From Nocardia acididurans (lineage in GTDB: Bacteria > Actinomycetota > Actinomycetes > Mycobacteriales > Mycobacteriaceae): a stretch of DNA of 64,000 bases. The DNA is taken from contig NZ_JAERRJ010000017.1 in NCBI RefSeq assembly GCF_016741815.1, positions 1 through 64,000 of the forward strand, written 5' to 3'. Made by a program: the position numbers and the translations under genes. This document shows positions 24,491-33,189 of the stretch, in pieces. Under the pieces are notes generated by a model that ran no database searches, had not been told where the DNA came from, and was given only the letters and a program-made list of their open reading frames with translations. Position 1 is the first letter of the stretch, and each line of letters starts with the position of its first letter.

Positions 24491-24743
24491 TTGCTGCAGA
24501 TTAACTGAATCGGAACCGACCGGTCTCGTGGTTGTGATTCATGACTGATAGCAATGGTTTGACCAGCGCGGATTTCCGCATCCCCATTCGGGTTTCGGAA
24601 CGTTTGCCGGACACCTGGACAATTTTATCCCCGTGACGGATACTCCCCTAGGTGCCCATGCCAGGCACGGTCGATACAGGACCGTATCGGGCGGGAGCTC
24701 GGTAGCCGCGTGGAGACATTGCAGTATATGGAGTGGGAACCTG

Positions 24744-25499
24744 ATGGCAGTCGAATCGATCGCGCTCGTCCCGGCAGAAGGTGTTGGTGACGGCATGCTC
24801 CAATTTCACGATCCGCAGTCCGGATGCACATTCCTGGTGGGCACACCCCAGGCCGATCCGATGCTGTGGGCTGACTTCATGGCTGGAGCGCTCGCGGTTT
24901 ATCGACATTACGGTGCCGAGGACGCCCTCGAATACGACACCGTGATCGACGGGCATACCACAACTCTTTTCTGTGTGGCGCTGAATTCCAGCGGGCGCGC
25001 GGTGGCCGGCGTACGCGCCGAGGGGCCGCATCGGCACGTCGACGAGGTGCACGCGGTGGCGAGCTGGGCCGGGCTGCCCGGCGAGTCGTCGTTCCGCCGG
25101 ATGGTGGCCGACCAGATCCCCGACGGTGTCATCGAATGCAAGGCCGGATGGGTCGCCCGCGGTGTGGAAAACCGTGCGCAGCTTGCGGATTGGGTGGCGC
25201 GGGCGATCGTGCACTGCAGTGCGCTGCTCGGGGTGCGGTACGTGGTCGGGGTGGCCCCGGATCACGCGCTGCCGCGGTATCGCAGCAGCGGGGCGAAGGT
25301 GGCGTGGTGGGTGCCGCCGACCTCGTATCCGGACGAGCGGTACAGCACCGTGCCGGTGTGGTGGGATATGAACACGTTTCGGTCCGAGGCCACGGAATCG
25401 CAAGTGCGGCTGATTGATTCCGAATTGTCCGAGTTACTGGCGAGTGGGCCGGTTCCGCCGGTGTCCTGGACGCACGGTGAGGGCCTGGCCCCGGCATGA
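24744..25499 (+). CDS. GNAT/acyl-synthase-like protein
   Basis: The 251 residues look like an N-acyl-amino-acid-synthase/autoinducer-synthase-type GNAT. The stretch VDEVHAVASWAGLPGESSFR is followed by strand and helix patterns ending in LLGVRYVVGVAPDHALPRYRSSGAK. This is a weak family call made without alignment. The stop overlaps the start of the E1-nitroreductase gene by four bases, so the two proteins are made together and may modify one molecule in sequence. ATG 24744 is chosen as the first ATG that fits the fold; earlier in-frame codons exist. Confidence 0.5.
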   Translation: MAVESIALVPAEGVGDGMLQFHDPQSGCTFLVGTPQADPMLWADFMAGALAVYRHYGAEDALEYDTVIDGHTTTLFCVALNSSGRAVAGVRAEGPHRHVDEVHAVASWAGLPGESSFRRMVADQIPDGVIECKAGWVARGVENRAQLADWVARAIVHCSALLGVRYVVGVAPDHALPRYRSSGAKVAWWVPPTSYPDERYSTVPVWWDMNTFRSEATESQVRLIDSELSELLASGPVPPVSWTHGEGLAPA

Positions 25500-28105
25500 C
25501 AACGGACCCTCGTGCCGCCTCGGAATACCGGCCGCGACTGCTCAACGAATTCGATCTTGAAGACAATGCGCGGCTCGCGGAATTACGCGCGGATGAAAGT
25601 ATTGAATTTTCCGATTTGCGAGATTTGCTGCGGGCTGAATTCGATCTTCTGGTAGCGCCGCCGGAATCGGCGGAAGGCCCCGAATCGGACCGATGGGTTT
25701 ATTTTCCGTGGCGACGCGCGGTGGTAGCTGTGCTCGGACCGCGACACATGCGCACGCTGCGGCTGGACCGCAACCGCAACAACCTCACCCGCACCGAACA
25801 GGACACACTGGCCCGGCAGGTCGTCGGCGTGGTCGGGCAGAGCGTCGGCCACGCGGTCGCGCACACGCTGGCCCTCGAGGGCAGCTGCGGCCGACTACGG
25901 CTCGCCGACTTCGACACCCTCGAACTCACCAACCTCAACCGCGTCCCCGGCACGCTGTTCGACATCGGCGTGAACAAGGCCGTGGTCACCGCCCGGCGCA
26001 TCGCCGAACTCGACCCGTACCTCCCGGTCGAGATCGTCACCGCCCCCCTCGGCGAGGCGAGCATGGACGCCTTCCTCGACGGCCTGACCCTCGTGGTCGA
26101 GGAGTGCGACTCCCTGGACGTGAAACTCGCCGTCCGCGAAGCCGCCCGCCGCCACCGCCTCCCGCTGATCATGCAATCCAGCGACCGCGGCCTGCTCGAC
26201 ATCGAACGCTTCGACCTCGACCCCGCCCGCCTCCCCTTCCACGGCCTGCTCGGCGGCACCACCACCGCCGATCTCCGCGGCCTCTCCACCCGCGACAAGG
26301 CCCCCCACGTCATCCGCATCCTGGACGGCCGCAAACTCTCCACCCGCCTCGCCGCCAGCATGGTCGAAATCGGCGAAACCCTGAACAGCTGGCCCCAACT
26401 CGGCGGCGACGTCCAACTCGGCGGCGCCTCCGTGGCAGCCGCCGTCCGCCGCATCGGCCTCGCCAAACCCCTCCCGTCGGGCCGCACCCGCATGGATCTC
26501 GAGGACTGCCTCGACGACCTCACCGAACCCATGGCCGCCCCCGAAAAGACCTGGCCGCCCGAACAACCCGCCTCGATCGACGCAGTCTCCGGAGCGCCCG
26601 GCTCGGCGGAGCGCACCCGCGCGACCGATATCGCCGCCGTACTCCACTGCGCCCAGCTCGCCCCCTCCGGCGGCAACGCCCAACCGTGGACCCTGCGCGC
26701 CGACACCCACAGCATCACGATCTCCCTCGCCTCCGAACGCTCCTCCGCCATGGACATCGGCTTCCGCGGCAGCGCGCTCGCACTCGGCGCGGCCTGGTAC
26801 AACGCCCGCGTAGCCGCCGCCGCCCTCGGCCTGCTCGGCCCCGCCGAACTGCGCCCCCGCGCCGGCATCGGCTCCGAGGGCATGCCCCGCGCCGACCGCT
26901 TCCGCCCCCGCGGCGCGGGCGTGGGCCAGGGTCTCCCCGAGGAATCACGCGTGCGCGCAGAGGTTCTGCTGCGTGAACCACCCGGTGACCCCGCACCGGA
27001 CACCCCGCCGCGCGGACCCCACGGCGGTACCGCGCCCTGGCCTCCCCTCGAGGGCGTCGTCTCGGCGCAGCGGGGCCGGACCATGCCCTGGCTGCCCGCT
27101 GACCTGTGGCAGGGCCCCGACGGCGGTGCGGTGTGGATTCCGCCGAAGTCCGGACCGCAGGTGCGGCTCGGTGGGGCGACACCCTGGAACCCGGTCGCGT
27201 CCGCCGCTCCCGGTGTACTCGACGACGCGCCGGTGTCGCGGCCCGACGCACTGCGCGGCGGTGCGGAGAGCGGCCTGCGGGTGGGCGGCGCGGCGCTGCT
27301 GACGGCGGAGGTGCAGCTCGGCAACTGTACGGATTCCGTTCTGGCGCGGGACTATTCGTCGGTGCTGGCGCGGCACACCAATCGGCGGCTCGGGACCGGC
27401 GACCCGATTCCGGCGGAGGTGCTCGACACCCTGGCCGCGGCGGCCATCGAGGGCGGCGGCGGGCTGCGGTGGATCACCGGCAGGGCTGAGATCGATTCCG
27501 CCGCAGGGATACTCGGGGAGGCGGAGCGCATCCGGTGTCTGACGCCGCGATTGCATCAGGAGATGTTCGCGGAGCTCAGAGGGCCGGGGGACGACCTGCG
27601 GACGGGGCTGGACGTGCGGACCCTGGAATTGGCTCCGGGGGAGGCGGCGGTGCTGGAGATCGCGCGGCGCGCCGATGTGATGGGCGAGATTCGGTCCTGG
27701 GCGGGAGGTACGGCGTTGGGGAGACATACCGAGGATCAGGTCAGATCGGGGTCGGCTGTCGCGGTGGTGACTTTCGCGGCGCCACCGCCCGCCGACCCTT
27801 ATGAGCTGGTCGCTTACGCGCGGGCGGGGGAGGCGCTGCAACGGGTTTGGGCGCGGGCGCAGCGGCACGGGCTGGCCGTCCAGCCGGTTTCGCCCGTGTT
27901 CCTGTACGCCCGACGGGCCGAGGAGCTGCATACTGTTTCCCCGGAGTTCGCCGATACACTAACGTCACTTCAGGGCCGCTTCCTGGACTTGTTGGGAGTG
28001 CCTGGGCACGAAACTGTGGCATTGGTACTCCGCCTTGGCTATGCGGCGGAGGTCACGGTTCGCAGCAGGCGACTTCCGGTTCCGGACGCGGAAACCCGCG
28101 GTTAG
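25496..28105 (+). CDS. E1/ThiF-like and nitroreductase fusion (Rv1355c/MoeY-like)
   Basis: The N-terminal part (about 90-300) is a ThiF/E1 fold: the nucleotide loop VVGVVGQSVGHAVAHTL is followed by LADFDTLELTNLNRV, the ATP/Mg2+ region of adenylyltransferases. From about residue 375 a nitroreductase fold starts (LHCAQLAPSGGNAQPWTLRA). That fold is interrupted by about 150 residues rich in Pro and Gly (roughly 460-610) and resumes with RDYSSVLARHTNRR to the C-terminus. The order resembles M. tuberculosis Rv1355c, which I recall at about 715 residues against 869 here. No C-terminal sulfur-carrier partner is visible, so molybdopterin synthesis is doubtful. It may adenylate and reduce a small molecule or peptide. 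A GAF-GGDEF-EAL gene follows, as in M. tuberculosis. Confidence 0.8.
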   Translation: MTTDPRAASEYRPRLLNEFDLEDNARLAELRADESIEFSDLRDLLRAEFDLLVAPPESAEGPESDRWVYFPWRRAVVAVLGPRHMRTLRLDRNRNNLTRTEQDTLARQVVGVVGQSVGHAVAHTLALEGSCGRLRLADFDTLELTNLNRVPGTLFDIGVNKAVVTARRIAELDPYLPVEIVTAPLGEASMDAFLDGLTLVVEECDSLDVKLAVREAARRHRLPLIMQSSDRGLLDIERFDLDPARLPFHGLLGGTTTADLRGLSTRDKAPHVIRILDGRKLSTRLAASMVEIGETLNSWPQLGGDVQLGGASVAAAVRRIGLAKPLPSGRTRMDLEDCLDDLTEPMAAPEKTWPPEQPASIDAVSGAPGSAERTRATDIAAVLHCAQLAPSGGNAQPWTLRADTHSITISLASERSSAMDIGFRGSALALGAAWYNARVAAAALGLLGPAELRPRAGIGSEGMPRADRFRPRGAGVGQGLPEESRVRAEVLLREPPGDPAPDTPPRGPHGGTAPWPPLEGVVSAQRGRTMPWLPADLWQGPDGGAVWIPPKSGPQVRLGGATPWNPVASAAPGVLDDAPVSRPDALRGGAESGLRVGGAALLTAEVQLGNCTDSVLARDYSSVLARHTNRRLGTGDPIPAEVLDTLAAAAIEGGGGLRWITGRAEIDSAAGILGEAERIRCLTPRLHQEMFAELRGPGDDLRTGLDVRTLELAPGEAAVLEIARRADVMGEIRSWAGGTALGRHTEDQVRSGSAVAVVTFAAPPPADPYELVAYARAGEALQRVWARAQRHGLAVQPVSPVFLYARRAEELHTVSPEFADTLTSLQGRFLDLLGVPGHETVALVLRLGYAAEVTVRSRRLPVPDAETRG

Positions 28106-28121
28106 TGCGATCGGAGACAAA

Positions 28122-29987
28122 GTGCCTCGGCGAACGCTCGACTCACTGGTGACCCAGGTCGCCTCGGAGTTGATGGCCGTCGACGCCACCACGATGGTGG
28201 CGGCGAGTGAGCGCGTGCTCTCCTGGCTGGTGGAGCACTTCGACGTAGATTTCAGCTTCCTCCGACATACCGACCATGAGCGCCGCGCCTCGGTGCTCAT
28301 CGCGGAGTGGCCGCATCGCACCGGCGGCAACGACACCGACCCGCTGCGGGTGGCCTACTTCGACGAGACCAACTCGGTCTTCGCCATGATGGAGCACTCC
28401 ACCGAGCCGATGATCATCCGGCCGCGCCCGGAGTTCGACGATTATCAGAAGCTGATCGCCCAGTCCACGGGCATCCAGTCGGTGTCGGCCGCCGCCGTCC
28501 CGCTGGTGTCGCGCGGCGAGCCGACCGGCGTCCTCGGCTTCGTCAAAGAGGGCGACCGCGAGTGGAGCACCCGGGAGCTCAACGTGCTCAAGGCGATTGC
28601 CGCCCTGCTGGCCCAGCTGCAGGCGCGCGTGGTGGCCGAGGAGCGGCTGCGCTACATCGCCATGCACGACGATCTCACCGGCCTCGCCAACCGGCGCGCC
28701 TTACTCGAACATATGGAGGAGCGGCTGCGGCCCGGCAACCCCGGACCGGTGGCGGCCTTCTTCCTCGACCTCGATCGGCTCAAGGCGCTCAACGATTTCC
28801 TCGGCCACACCGCCGGGGACAATTTCATCCGCACCCTTGCCACCCGCCTGCGCGAGAACCTGGACCGCGGCGACATGATCGCCCGCCTGGGCGGCGACGA
28901 ATTCGTCATCGTCCCGTCCAAACCCATGGACGCCGGGGCCGCCGACCTGGAGGCCACCCGCATCCAGCGCCTCATCGGCCGCCGCGTCACCGTCGGCGGC
29001 GAAACCGTCAGCCGTGGCGCGAGTGTCGGTGTGGCGGTGGGCATCCCGGGCGAGACCACGGTCGCCGACGTGCTGCGCCGCGCCGACCACGCCCTGCTCT
29101 CGGCCAAATCCAGCGGCGGCAACGGCGTCGCGGTCTTCACCGACGCCATGCGCGCCCAGTTCGAACTGCAGGACGATGTCGAGCTGAACCTGCGCGGCGC
29201 GGTCTCCGACGGCTCGCTGCTGCTGCACTATCAGCCCGAGGTGGACCTGCGCACCGGTCGCCTGGTCGCGCTGGAGGCCCTGGTGCGCTGGCAGCATCCC
29301 ACCCGCGGGCTGCTACCGCCCGGCGCGTTCGTGGGCGTCGCGGAGGCCACCAACCTCGCCGGTGAACTCGGCCGCTGGGTGATCCGCTCGGCGTGTGAGC
29401 AGTTCGCCTCCTGGCGGCGTCGCGGTCTGGCCTCGAATGTGGTGATCCGCATCAATGTGTCTCCGGTGCAGCTGGTTTCGCTGGATTTCGTGGAGACCAT
29501 GGAGGGCATACTGCGCCGGTTCGGCATCGACGGCTCCTCGGTCTGCCTGGAGATCACCGAGCATGTGGTGGTGCAGGATCTGGCCAGAACGCAGGTGACG
29601 CTGCGCGGCCTCAAGCGCATGGGCGTGCAGATCGCCATCGACGATTTCGGCACCGGATATTCCTCGCTGTCGCATCTCAAGGCGCTACCCGTGGACGCGG
29701 TGAAGATCGACCGTGGTTTCGTGCAGCGTCTCGGCGCCAGCGCCGATGATCTCGCGATCGTGAAATCCATTGTGGGCCTGGCGGGCTCGTTCGGCCTGGG
29801 GGTGGTCGGTGAGGGCGTGGAGACCACGGTCGCCGCTCGCACCCTGGTCGCGCTCGGCTGCTATCGCGCCCAGGGCTTCCTGATCGCGCGCCCCATGCCG
29901 GCCGACGAGGTGGAGACGCATCTGGCGTCCGGGCGCATTGCGCTCGACCTCGATCTGCCCGGTACCGGCCGGGCCGCCGCCCCCTGA
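28122..29987 (+). CDS. GAF-GGDEF-EAL cyclic-di-GMP enzyme (Rv1354c-like)
   Basis: A GAF-type sensor (about 20-165), a GGDEF domain (HDDLTGLANRRA at about 182; intact GGDEF at about 256) and an EAL domain (EAL at about 385; DDFGTGYSSL near 507; EGVE near the end) make up 621 residues, close to the 623 I recall for Rv1354c. Both catalytic signatures are intact, so it may make and degrade cyclic di-GMP. The inhibitory site before GGDEF reads DRGD rather than RxxD. The start is the GTG at 28122 with GGAG at 28113-28116; upstream in-frame codons overlap the previous gene. Confidence 0.9.
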   Translation: MPRRTLDSLVTQVASELMAVDATTMVAASERVLSWLVEHFDVDFSFLRHTDHERRASVLIAEWPHRTGGNDTDPLRVAYFDETNSVFAMMEHSTEPMIIRPRPEFDDYQKLIAQSTGIQSVSAAAVPLVSRGEPTGVLGFVKEGDREWSTRELNVLKAIAALLAQLQARVVAEERLRYIAMHDDLTGLANRRALLEHMEERLRPGNPGPVAAFFLDLDRLKALNDFLGHTAGDNFIRTLATRLRENLDRGDMIARLGGDEFVIVPSKPMDAGAADLEATRIQRLIGRRVTVGGETVSRGASVGVAVGIPGETTVADVLRRADHALLSAKSSGGNGVAVFTDAMRAQFELQDDVELNLRGAVSDGSLLLHYQPEVDLRTGRLVALEALVRWQHPTRGLLPPGAFVGVAEATNLAGELGRWVIRSACEQFASWRRRGLASNVVIRINVSPVQLVSLDFVETMEGILRRFGIDGSSVCLEITEHVVVQDLARTQVTLRGLKRMGVQIAIDDFGTGYSSLSHLKALPVDAVKIDRGFVQRLGASADDLAIVKSIVGLAGSFGLGVVGEGVETTVAARTLVALGCYRAQGFLIARPMPADEVETHLASGRIALDLDLPGTGRAAAP

Positions 29988-30119
29988 ATCGCCGGGGTGG
30001 TTTTCCGCTGAAACCCAAGGAAAATAGGGGCGTGTCGGGTATTTACCCGACTCGCGAACACCAATGTTCGTGTAGTAGCGTGCGCGCTGACACTGCTGTC
30101 AATTTGAGGATGGATTCGG

Positions 30120-30974
30120 GTGGGCGGTCGCAGCCTTAACGGCAAGAAAACACTGATAACCGGCGCTGCCAGCGGTATCGGCCGTGCCACCGCACTGGCG
30201 TCGTCCCGCAAGGGCGCGCCCCTGGTCCTCACGGACGTGAACGCCGAGGGCCTGGACGAGACGGTCGGTCTCGTGCGCGCCGAAGGCGGCACGGTCGACC
30301 TCTACGAGGCCCTCGACATCAGCGATTACGACGCGGTGACCGCGTTCGCCAAGCGCGTGCACGATCAACTCGGCTCGCTCGACGTGGTCATGAACATCGC
30401 CGGCGTCTCCACCTGGGGCACCGTCGAGAACCTCGAACACCGCCATTGGAAGAAGATGGTGGACGTCAACCTCATGGGCCCGATCCACGTCATCGAGAAC
30501 TTCATCCCGCCCATGGTGCACGCGAAACGCGGTGGGGCACTGGTGAATGTGTCCTCGGCCGCCGGTCTGCTCGCCCTGCCCTGGCATGCCGCGTACTCGG
30601 CCAGCAAGTTCGGTCTGCGCGGCGTCTCCGATGTGCTGCGCTTCGATCTGGAACGGCACGGCATCAAGGTGCACCTGGTGGTGCCCGGCGCGGTGGACAC
30701 CCCGCTGGTGCACTCGGTCGACATCGTCGGCGCGGATCGTGACGATCCGCGAATCCAGTACTGGATCAAGCGATTCCGCAAGCACGCGCGCAAGCCCGAG
30801 CAGGTCGCCGACATCATCGTGCGCGGGGTCGAGAAGGGCACCTACCTGGTGCACACCCAGTTCGACATCCGCTTCGGCTACTGGTGGGCGCGAAAGTTCG
30901 CCTGGCCCTACGAATTCGTGATGCGCCGGGCCAACGCGCTGTTCACGACCTTCCTGCCGGAGGAGCAGCGCTAG
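30120..30974 (+). CDS. SDR-family oxidoreductase
   Basis: The classical short-chain dehydrogenase pattern is complete: TGAASGIG (about 14-21), NIAG (about 92-95), catalytic Ser in VNVSSAAG, and YSASK. The C-terminal 60 residues are longer than usual and aromatic (FGYWWARKFAWPYEFVM), possibly membrane-associated. The likely substrate is a lipid or hydrophobic alcohol/ketone. The start is a GTG. The 3' end overlaps the converging SoxR-type gene by 32 bases. Confidence 0.85.
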   Translation: MGGRSLNGKKTLITGAASGIGRATALASSRKGAPLVLTDVNAEGLDETVGLVRAEGGTVDLYEALDISDYDAVTAFAKRVHDQLGSLDVVMNIAGVSTWGTVENLEHRHWKKMVDVNLMGPIHVIENFIPPMVHAKRGGALVNVSSAAGLLALPWHAAYSASKFGLRGVSDVLRFDLERHGIKVHLVVPGAVDTPLVHSVDIVGADRDDPRIQYWIKRFRKHARKPEQVADIIVRGVEKGTYLVHTQFDIRFGYWWARKFAWPYEFVMRRANALFTTFLPEEQR

Positions 30975-31488
30975 CCGCGCCCGCCGCCTCGGGCGCGCAC
31001 CCCTTGTCCTCGGGTTTGGCGCAGTTCTTGGCCGCGTACACGTCGAGGGTGCGCGCGCCCGGTCCCTCGTCGCCCAGATGATCGTGAATATTGACGATCT
31101 TGCAGCTGCCCAGCGACAGGCAGCCGCAGCCGATGCACCCGGACAGGTTGTCGCGCAAGGCGATCAGCTGTTCGATGCGCTCGTCCAGATCCTCCCGCCA
31201 CATGGTGGACAGGTTCTCCCAGTCGCGCCGGGTGGGGGTGCGGCCGTCCGGCAGGTTGTCCAGCGCCTTGCGGATCTCGGCGAGCGGAATCCCGACACGC
31301 TGTGAGATGCGGATGAAGGCGACCCGGCGCAGGGTTTCCCGGGGGTAGCGGCGCTGGTTGCCACTGGTTCGTCGGGCTGTGATGAGGCCCTCACGTTCGT
31401 AGAAATGCAAGGCGGACACCGAAACTCCGGCGCGTTGGGCCAGCTGACCGGGGGTCAGCTCCTTGGCCTGCCAGGACACGTGCTCCAT
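30943..31488 (-). CDS. soxR: SoxR-type MerR regulator
   Basis: Residues about 10-75 form the MerR HTH (TPGQLAQRAGVSVSALHFYE). The cluster CIGCGCLSLGSC (Cys-x2-Cys-x-Cys-x5-Cys) is the [2Fe-2S] site of SoxR. The protein should sense redox-cycling compounds in the cytoplasm. The C-terminal 35 residues add two more Cys and an Ala-rich tail not seen in E. coli SoxR. An imperfect dyad ACCT-N12-AGGT at 31490-31509, just upstream of the ATG, is a possible MerR-type operator between soxR and the divergent arcA. Confidence 0.88.
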   Translation of the reverse strand: MEHVSWQAKELTPGQLAQRAGVSVSALHFYEREGLITARRTSGNQRRYPRETLRRVAFIRISQRVGIPLAEIRKALDNLPDGRTPTRRDWENLSTMWREDLDERIEQLIALRDNLSGCIGCGCLSLGSCKIVNIHDHLGDEGPGARTLDVYAAKNCAKPEDKGCAPEAAGAASAAPPAGRS

Positions 31489-31563
31489 ACCTGAACATTA
31501 CTGAAGGTTTTTCCCCGGCGCGAATTGCATGCCATCTTTGCTGTGGGGAACTACCGTCAGGTT

Positions 31564-32790
31564 ATGGGAACCGAGGCCGCACCCCCGGCGCGACCGTTTT
31601 CCGTGACCTCGGAGGTCGGCGCACTGCGCACGGTGCTTCTGCACCGGCCCGGCGACGAACTGCGCCGGCTCACGCCTCGCAACAACGATCAACTGCTGTT
31701 CGACGGCATCCCCTGGGTGGAGCGCGCCCAGCAGGAGCACGACACCTTCGCCGAGGTGTTGCGGAGTCGTGGCGTCGAAGTGTTGCTGCTGGCCGATCTG
31801 CTCGCCGAAACCCTGCGGGTGAGCGGGGCCGCGCGGATCCAGGGCATCTCCGGTGCGGTGGACGCGCGCCGCCTCGGGCACACCCTGGCCGACGAGCTGG
31901 CCGCCTACCTGCGCACGGTGCCCGCACCCGACCTCGCCGACATCCTCATGACGGGGATGACCTTCGACGAGCTACCCTTCGGGCCGGACGCCACCTCGCT
32001 GGTGCGGCGCATGCACCACGGGCACGACTTCGTCATCGACCCGCTGCCCAATCTGCTGTTCACCCGCGATTCCTCACTGTGGGTGGGTAATCGGTTCGCC
32101 ATCACCTCGCTGGCCATGCCCGCCCGGCAGCGTGAGACCTCGCTGACCGATCTGATCTACGCCTTCCATCCACGGTTCCTGCGGGTGCGGCGCGCCTACG
32201 AATCGCACACCGCGCCCATCGAGGGCGGTGACGTGCTGCTGCTCGCCAAGGGTGTGGTGGCCATCGGCGTCGGCGAGCGCACCACACCGGCCGGCGCGGA
32301 AGCCTTGGCGCGCAGCCTGTTCGAGGACGATCTGGCGCACACCGTGCTGGTGGTGCCGATCGCGCAGATGCGTGCCACCATGCATCTGGACACCGTGTGC
32401 ACCATGGTCGACGTGGACGCGGTCGTCATGTACCCGGCGGTACAGGACTCCCTGTGCGCCTTCACCATTCGAAAAGAAGACACCGGCGTGCACATCGCCG
32501 GACCCGATCCCTTCCTGAAGGCGGCGGCCGAGGCCATGGGGATCGGGAAACTGCGGGTCGTCGATACCGGCTTGGACGGTGTCACCGCCGAACGAGAACA
32601 GTGGGACGACGGCAACAACACCCTCGCGGTGGCCCCCGGCGTCGTCGTGGCCTACGAACGCAATGAAATGACCAACGCGCGGCTCACCGACGCCGGAATC
32701 GAGGTGCTGCCCATCCCCGGATCCGAATTGGGTTCCGGCCGAGGCGGTCCGCGCTGCATGTCCTGCCCGCTCGCGCGTGACGAGGTGTGA
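31564..32790 (+). CDS. arcA: Arginine deiminase
   Basis: The 408-residue enzyme has the guanidino-group hydrolase signatures: TRDSSLWVGNR, EGGDVLLL, HLDTVCTMVD (His/Asp) and the C-terminal nucleophile in GGPRCMSCPL. It converts arginine to citrulline and ammonia. The arcB/arcC partners of the catabolic operon are not nearby, matching the lone arcA (Rv1001) of mycobacteria. ATG 31564 is chosen; a few earlier in-frame codons would add an unlikely leader. A small GntR gene follows after six bases. Confidence 0.93.
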   Translation: MGTEAAPPARPFSVTSEVGALRTVLLHRPGDELRRLTPRNNDQLLFDGIPWVERAQQEHDTFAEVLRSRGVEVLLLADLLAETLRVSGAARIQGISGAVDARRLGHTLADELAAYLRTVPAPDLADILMTGMTFDELPFGPDATSLVRRMHHGHDFVIDPLPNLLFTRDSSLWVGNRFAITSLAMPARQRETSLTDLIYAFHPRFLRVRRAYESHTAPIEGGDVLLLAKGVVAIGVGERTTPAGAEALARSLFEDDLAHTVLVVPIAQMRATMHLDTVCTMVDVDAVVMYPAVQDSLCAFTIRKEDTGVHIAGPDPFLKAAAEAMGIGKLRVVDTGLDGVTAEREQWDDGNNTLAVAPGVVVAYERNEMTNARLTDAGIEVLPIPGSELGSGRGGPRCMSCPLARDEV

Positions 32791-32796
32791 AAAGCC

Positions 32797-33171
32797 ATGC
32801 TGGACATCCCGGTTGACCATCACTCGGCGGTCCCACCGTACGAGCAGCTGCGTCAGGGCGTCGTGGCCCGGGTGAGGTCGGGTGAACTGGCCGCCGGGAC
32901 GAAGATCCCCACGGTGCGCGCCCTTGCGGCGCAACTCAAACTCGCGCCCAATACGGTGGCGCGGGCCTACCGGGAGCTGGAACAGGACGGCGTCCTGGAA
33001 ACCCGGGGGCGACTAGGGTCCTTCATCGCCTCCTCCGGCGATCCCACCCGGGACGTGGCGGGGCGGGCCGCCACCGAATACGTCGCGGTCATCCGGCGAC
33101 TCGGCCTGGACGACGAGGCGGCGCTGCGCTACCTGCGCGCGGCGCTCGGCGAGACGACTCCGACGCCCTGA
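32797..33171 (+). CDS. YtrA-type GntR regulator
   Basis: This 124-residue protein is a GntR winged helix (PPYEQLRQGVVARVRSGELA to GVLETRGRLGSF) plus a short C-terminal helix pair, the layout of the YtrA subgroup. That subgroup often controls ABC transporters. Here it is coupled to arcA and may control arginine use or the operon itself. It converges with pmt. Confidence 0.85.
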   Translation: MLDIPVDHHSAVPPYEQLRQGVVARVRSGELAAGTKIPTVRALAAQLKLAPNTVARAYRELEQDGVLETRGRLGSFIASSGDPTRDVAGRAATEYVAVIRRLGLDDEAALRYLRAALGETTPTP

Positions 33172-33189
33172 GTCCCTCCGGTGCGGGGC

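Noticed and set aside
25496..28105. A true molybdopterin synthesis gene (moeY)
   Set aside because: Only the E1 domain resembles that pathway; no sulfur-carrier partner or other molybdenum gene is nearby, and the nitroreductase half argues for another role.
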